Assembly: GCA_964345135.1 (NCBI GenBank)
Contig: CAYFQI010000093.1
Location: 1-9,777, forward strand
Direction: 5' to 3'
From: CAYMKE01 sp964345135
GTDB lineage: Bacteria; Bacteroidota; Bacteroidia; Bacteroidales; JBBRXJ01
DNA length: 9,777 nucleotides
This document shows positions 6,474 through 9,777 of this stretch, in pieces. Under the pieces are notes generated by a model, which was given only the letters and a program-made list of their open reading frames with translations, made no database searches and was not told the origin of the DNA. A program made the position numbers and the translations under genes. The stretch's first letter is position 1, and each line of letters opens with the position of its first letter.

Positions 6474-7190
6474 ATGGAAAAATACATTGGTTGTTCAGGA
6501 TATCATTATAAAGATTGGTTGGGTACATTTTATCCTGAACAAATGAAACCCAAATCATGGCTTGCACATTATGCTCAACAATTTAATACTGTTGAGATCA
6601 ATAATACATTTTATAAGATACCCGGACGTGAAACATTTGATGAATGGGATCAACAAACCCCTTCAGATTTTAGGTTTTCAATAAAAGGCAGCCGTTATAT
6701 CACGCATATGAAAAAATTAAAAGATTGCAAACCACATCTTGAACATTTTTATCAATCTATTGAACCTCTCAAGAAGAAAATATATACTGTATTATGGCAA
6801 TTACCCGGAAACCTGCATAAAAACATGGATAAATTAGAAATGTTTTGTCAGGATTTAGATCAATCGTATATAAATGTAATTGAGTTCAGACATCATTCGT
6901 GGTTTGATCAGGAAGTATATGATTTGCTGTCAGCATTTGATATAGTGATGTGTAGCATCTCAGCTCCGGGCGATTTACCTGAATTTATAGAAGACTCAAC
7001 GGGTAAAATATACCTTAGAATGCATGGCAAAGATGAATGGTATAGCTACAATTATAGTGATGACGAGTTAACAACATGGAAAAAAAGAATAACCCACTCT
7101 AACGCCAATGAATGCTATATTTATTTTAATAATGATGTTAATGCCTATGCGCCGAATAATGCATTAAAAATTTGGAATATGCCGGGGTGA
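6474..7190 (+). CDS. DUF72 (YecE-like) domain protein
   Basis: This 238-residue protein consists of a single DUF72 domain, a TIM-barrel-like fold. Visible family motifs are 'YIGCSGYHYKDW' (4-15) followed by 'FYPE' (19-22), 'FNTVEINNTFY' (37-47), 'FRFSIKGSRYITH' (66-78), 'EFRHHSW' (137-143), 'LRMHG' (181-185) and the end motif 'YIYFNNDVNAYAPNNA' (215-230). I chose ATG 6474 because the family starts at M-x-x-Y-I-G-C-S-G; an upstream TTG at 6432 would overlap the glycosylase gene and add 14 unrelated residues. It starts 17 bases after the glycosylase stop codon. The molecular function of DUF72 is not established; its position next to a DNA glycosylase suggests but does not prove a repair link. 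Confidence 0.93.
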   Translation: MEKYIGCSGYHYKDWLGTFYPEQMKPKSWLAHYAQQFNTVEINNTFYKIPGRETFDEWDQQTPSDFRFSIKGSRYITHMKKLKDCKPHLEHFYQSIEPLKKKIYTVLWQLPGNLHKNMDKLEMFCQDLDQSYINVIEFRHHSWFDQEVYDLLSAFDIVMCSISAPGDLPEFIEDSTGKIYLRMHGKDEWYSYNYSDDELTTWKKRITHSNANECYIYFNNDVNAYAPNNALKIWNMPG

Positions 7191-7201
7191 TTGATGCCCT
7201 G

Positions 7202-7984
7202 TTAATACCTTATAACAAAATGCTGTTTACTAAGTTCCTTTTTTAAAAAAACAAACCCCATCCTATAAATATCAATACTTAGTGTCACTAAAGGATTGTT
7301 ATAAATCGTTTTCCATGCACGACTCATTTCTTTACTCCAATGGATGTCATCAATTATAATTATTGTATCGTTGTGAGCGGCCTGTATAAATTGGTTGAAA
7401 TAGTCCAATGTCTTATCTTCCCTGTGGTTTCCATCAATAAATACCATGTCAATATTTCGTATTTTTTTTAACATTTCAGGAAGTTCATTGTCAAAATTTC
7501 CATTTATCAGGTGAATATTTTTTAAATTCAATGATGACATGTTTTCCAATGCTTTATTAAAACATTCCGGACACCCTTCAATGCTATAAACAGAGTGGTT
7601 TTGATTTCCCAATGCCAAGTAACACGTGCTGATGCCCAATGAAGTTCCCAACTCTATGGTATTTGCAGGTTTAAAATGCCTGGCTAATCTGAATAACAAC
7701 CTCCCATATTTAACGGAAACACAAGAATATTTAACCAAATCAGAAATAAGAACTTGTTTGTTTTGTTGGAGTTTTGAACCATGTCCCAAATCAAATTTTT
7801 TAACGCATTGATGCGAGGACTTCAATTGGTTAATTAGTTGTTCAACCTTTCTGTATTCATAATAATCATGTTGATCATTAAAAACGGTTGTTATAAAATT
7901 GAAAAGGAATGGAGAATGAATGCCATAGCCTTTTTTGTGCCTTGCCGTCGTTTTATATGATAAATATTTTATTAAAGAATGCAT
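7202..7984 (-). CDS. Class I SAM-dependent methyltransferase (O-methyltransferase-like)
   Basis: This 260-residue protein has an N-terminal extension with 'RHKKGYGIHSPFLFNF' (15-30), a signature I associate with a Bacteroidota methyltransferase family. It is followed by a Rossmann-type methyltransferase domain: motif I 'TIELGTSLGIST' (109-120), the acidic 'YSIEG' (133-137) for the SAM ribose, 'MVFIDGNHRED' (180-190), and 'IIIIDDIHW' (208-216), close to the acidic motif of catechol-type O-methyltransferases. The substrate is unknown; the fold is shared by small-molecule and sugar methyltransferases. It converges on the DUF72 gene with an 11-base gap and is read away from trpB, so it appears to be a single-gene unit. 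No clear terminator lies in the 11-base gap. Confidence 0.85.
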   Translation of the reverse strand: MHSLIKYLSYKTTARHKKGYGIHSPFLFNFITTVFNDQHDYYEYRKVEQLINQLKSSHQCVKKFDLGHGSKLQQNKQVLISDLVKYSCVSVKYGRLLFRLARHFKPANTIELGTSLGISTCYLALGNQNHSVYSIEGCPECFNKALENMSSLNLKNIHLINGNFDNELPEMLKKIRNIDMVFIDGNHREDKTLDYFNQFIQAAHNDTIIIIDDIHWSKEMSRAWKTIYNNPLVTLSIDIYRMGFVFLKKELSKQHFVIRY

Positions 7985-8045
7985 AATGCGTTAGTATTGA
8001 CTACATCTTTTTTATATAAATAAAAATAAGCCGGAATTGGATTGT

Positions 8046-8053
8046 CAAATTTA
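8046..8053 (-). promoter_or_regulatory. Candidate -7 element for the methyltransferase gene
   Basis: TAAATTTG on the minus strand (8053 to 8046) matches TAnnTTTG and would give a leader of about 55 bases before the ATG at 7984. No TTTG is seen at the expected upstream distance (8073-8076 reads AAAA on the minus strand), so this is only half a promoter. I saw no equally good element for the plus-strand trpB gene in the same 177-base gap. Confidence 0.27.
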
Positions 8054-8161
8054 ATAATATTTTTTAATGCCCTTTTTAAAGAATTATTTTATTTTATATA
8101 TTTACTCTTTTAAGTAACATTTTTAACAATACATTTATCTATTAATTAAACATAGTTGAAT

Positions 8162-9541
8162 ATGACAAAACAAAGAAAAATTTATTTAACAGAACAAGAG
8201 ATGCCACGGCAATGGTATAATCTCGCTGCAGATTTGTCTCATCCTGTTCAACCACCACTTGGACCCGATGGACAGCCACTGACACCGGATAAGTTGGCTC
8301 CGGTATTTCCAATGAATCTTATTGAGCAGGAAGTAAGTACAGAACGATGGATTGATATTCCAGAGGGAATTTTAGATATCCTGACCCGTTGGAGGCCTGC
8401 CCCGTTGCACAGGGCTTATGATTTGGAAAAAGCGCTTGGTACTCCTGCGAGGATCTATTATAAAAATGAGAGTTTATCTCCACCCGGGAGCCATAAACCA
8501 AACACGGCAGTTGCTCAGGCGTGGTATAATAAAGAATTTGGTATTAAAAAACTTACCACGGAAACCGGTGCAGGCCAATGGGGTAGTGCTTTGAGTTTCG
8601 CCGGGGCATTACTCGGGTTGGATATAAAAATTTATATGGTTCGGGTCAGTTTTGATCAAAAGCCCATGCGGAAAACCATGATGCAGACTTGGGGCGGAAA
8701 TTGTGTGCCCAGCCCAAATCCGGCTACCAATACCGGGAAAAAAATACTCGAAAAACACCCCAATACACCAGGAAGTCTTGGAATAGCTATTAGTGAGGCC
8801 ATAGAAGAAGCGGTATCCGATCCCAGGGGAGAGACCAGGTATGCACTTGGCAGTGTATTGAACCATGTTATGCTTCATCAAACCATCATAGGGCTTGAAG
8901 CAAAAAAACAACTTGAAAAAGTGAATGAAAATACACCTGATATTGTCATTGGTTGCGCAGGTGGTGGCAGTAATTTTGCCGGTTTGGCATTCCCATTTGT
9001 AAATGATAAAATAAATGGCGCCAACATTGATATTATCCCTACTGAACCTACATCATGTCCTACATTAACAAAAGCTCAATTTTTATATGATCATGGAGAT
9101 CAGGCAAAGTTGACGCCTTTGTTACCGATGTATACGCTAGGACATGATTTTATCCCCCCACCAATTCACGCCGGTGGCTTGCGATATCATGGAATGGCTC
9201 CACTTGTAAGCCAGGCAGTTGTTGATGGTTTACTGGCACCCAGGTCTATACATCAGTTAGAATGCTATAATGCAGGAGTTTTATTTGCCCGGACTGAAGG
9301 TATTATTCCTGCTCCTGAAACTACACATGCAATCGCAGCTGTAATACAGGAAGCCAATAAAGCAAAAGAAGAAGGGAAAGAAAAAGTTATTTTATTCAAC
9401 TTCAGCGGACATGGTTTAATGGATCTCGTTGGATACGAGAAATATTTTGCAGATGAATTAAAAGATTATGAACTTCCTGATGAAGAAATCAATAAGTTTT
9501 TAGAAGAGATTAAAGATTATCCAAAACCGAAAACATATTAA
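8162..9541 (+). CDS. trpB: Tryptophan synthase beta chain, TrpB2 type
   Basis: This 459-residue PLP enzyme of fold type II catalyses condensation of indole with serine to give tryptophan. Length and sequence fit the TrpB2 (TrpB-like, TIGR01415) group rather than the shorter classical TrpB1. Key parts are 'RWRPAPLHRA' (76-85), 'NESLSPPGSHKPNTAVAQA' (102-120) with PLP lysine K112, 'TETGAGQWGSAL' (133-144) with catalytic Glu E134, 'GCAGGGSNF' (264-272) for the cofactor phosphate, and 'NFSGHG' (413-418), with Ser at the pyridine nitrogen. A TTG at 8156 gives two extra residues, but ATG 8162 is the natural start. No trpA, trpC or other pathway gene is adjacent, which is common for TrpB2. Its indole could come from a distant TrpA or from salvage. 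Confidence 0.95.
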   Translation: MTKQRKIYLTEQEMPRQWYNLAADLSHPVQPPLGPDGQPLTPDKLAPVFPMNLIEQEVSTERWIDIPEGILDILTRWRPAPLHRAYDLEKALGTPARIYYKNESLSPPGSHKPNTAVAQAWYNKEFGIKKLTTETGAGQWGSALSFAGALLGLDIKIYMVRVSFDQKPMRKTMMQTWGGNCVPSPNPATNTGKKILEKHPNTPGSLGIAISEAIEEAVSDPRGETRYALGSVLNHVMLHQTIIGLEAKKQLEKVNENTPDIVIGCAGGGSNFAGLAFPFVNDKINGANIDIIPTEPTSCPTLTKAQFLYDHGDQAKLTPLLPMYTLGHDFIPPPIHAGGLRYHGMAPLVSQAVVDGLLAPRSIHQLECYNAGVLFARTEGIIPAPETTHAIAAVIQEANKAKEEGKEKVILFNFSGHGLMDLVGYEKYFADELKDYELPDEEINKFLEEIKDYPKPKTY

Positions 9542-9564
9542 TCTCGATATAATTCATTTGTTCA

Positions 9565-9711
9565 TCAAATAATAATTGGAACTATCTTTATTAAGAGGTG
9601 TTCAGCTATAACTTTTGCGGTGTTTGGATCATGATGTCCCCTAACTTCGTTAAGCTTGCCCAAAATTACTCGTTTTGTGGTTTTGCAAGACTCGTTATCA
9701 AACATCATCAT
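9565..9711 (-). CDS. Possible small or degraded gene at the right edge, unrecognised
   Basis: A 48-codon minus-strand frame starts at a triple ATG (9711) and ends at TGA 23 bases beyond the trpB stop codon, in convergent orientation. The translation is protein-like in the middle ('KTTKRVILGKLNEVRGHHD', 'PNTAKVIAEHL') with mixed codon use and higher GC than the spacers around it. A second frame entering from the right edge ('FIEQTLDFMDRHYLVFG', stop 9708-9710) overlaps this start by ATGA. Against it: the frame is short, I do not recognise the family, and the same bases form a long inverted repeat. It could be a real short gene, the tail of a frameshifted gene, or chance. Confidence 0.22.
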   Translation of the reverse strand: MMMFDNESCKTTKRVILGKLNEVRGHHDPNTAKVIAEHLLIKIVPIII

Positions 9712-9719
9712 CCAAACAC
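9620..9719. repeat. Long imperfect inverted repeat with nested stems
   Basis: gtgtttggatcatgatgt (9620-9637) and acatcatcatccaaacac (9702-9719) are reverse complements at 17 of 18 positions, 64 bases apart. Inside lie shorter stems in nested order: cttgc/gcaag (9655-9659 with 9685-9689) and caaaa/ttttg (9661-9665 with 9673-9677), plus a small taac-ttc-gtta hairpin (9642-9652). The whole could fold as one branched cruciform or RNA. No element type is identified; a mobile-element end or a structured non-coding sequence are the main options. Confidence 0.6.
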
Positions 9720-9777
9720 TAAATAGTGCCTGTCCATAAAGTCAAGTGTTTGCTCTATAAAGTTCAAATTCGAGGCG

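Noticed and set aside
9638..9701. Integron attC-like site within the right-edge repeat
   Set aside because: The ccctaac and gttatca ends do not satisfy the RYYYAAC/GTTRRRY core sites, and no integrase or cassette array is seen.
9762..9772. tRNA T-arm-like gttcaaattcg near the right edge
   Set aside because: The flanking bases do not pair into a T stem and no acceptor or anticodon arm is visible.
1..9777. CRISPR array, prophage or defence system
   Set aside because: There are no regularly spaced direct repeats, and no nuclease, phage structural or recognised defence genes in any frame I read.

Overview
The window is AT-rich chromosomal DNA that most likely comes from a member of the Bacteroidota. 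The evidence is low GC content, starts without Shine-Dalgarno sequences, a few TAnnTTTG-like promoter elements, and protein families typical of that phylum: WbqC-like protein, a GT2 with a C-terminal membrane part, a sigma factor with an 'AFSTWLFKIATNN' region 2, and an 'HKKGYGIHSPF' methyltransferase. No genus can be assigned from the sequence alone.

Layout. (1) Positions 2-2540 form a surface-glycan corner. The C-terminal part of a WbqC-family protein (+, cut by the window edge) converges on a two-gene minus-strand unit, a DegT/DnrJ/EryC1/StrS sugar aminotransferase followed 5 bases later by an NAD-dependent sugar epimerase/dehydratase. (2) Positions 2731-5485 form a minus-strand run, read from right to left: a membrane GT2 glycosyltransferase, an ECF sigma factor overlapping it by 10 bases, rsmG 13 bases further on, then, after a 208-base gap with a candidate promoter and leader hairpin, rpmH (L34), a 47-codon gene that is easily missed. 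(3) Positions 5692-7190 hold two plus-strand genes, an Fpg/Nei-family DNA glycosylase and a DUF72 (YecE-like) protein, 17 bases apart. (4) A minus-strand SAM-dependent methyltransferase converges on the DUF72 gene with an 11-base gap. (5) Reading away from it is a standalone TrpB2-type tryptophan synthase beta chain. (6) The last 236 bases hold a long imperfect inverted repeat with competing stems and weak minus-strand open frames. It may be the edge of a mobile element or a degraded gene.

How the genes fit together. The aminotransferase and epimerase/dehydratase probably make a modified nucleotide sugar for O-antigen or another surface glycan, and WbqC-like proteins usually sit in such loci. 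The GT2, sigma factor and rsmG are close enough to be co-transcribed. rsmG and rpmH are ribosome genes, and the rest is housekeeping (repair, tryptophan synthesis). No intergenic stretch exceeds 300 bases.

I found no convincing undescribed multi-gene system. The parts most worth a second look are the right-edge repeat structure, homopolymer tracts in the glycosyltransferase and rsmG, an atypical zinc finger in the glycosylase, and a short open frame ahead of the aminotransferase that resembles the end of a WbqC protein.
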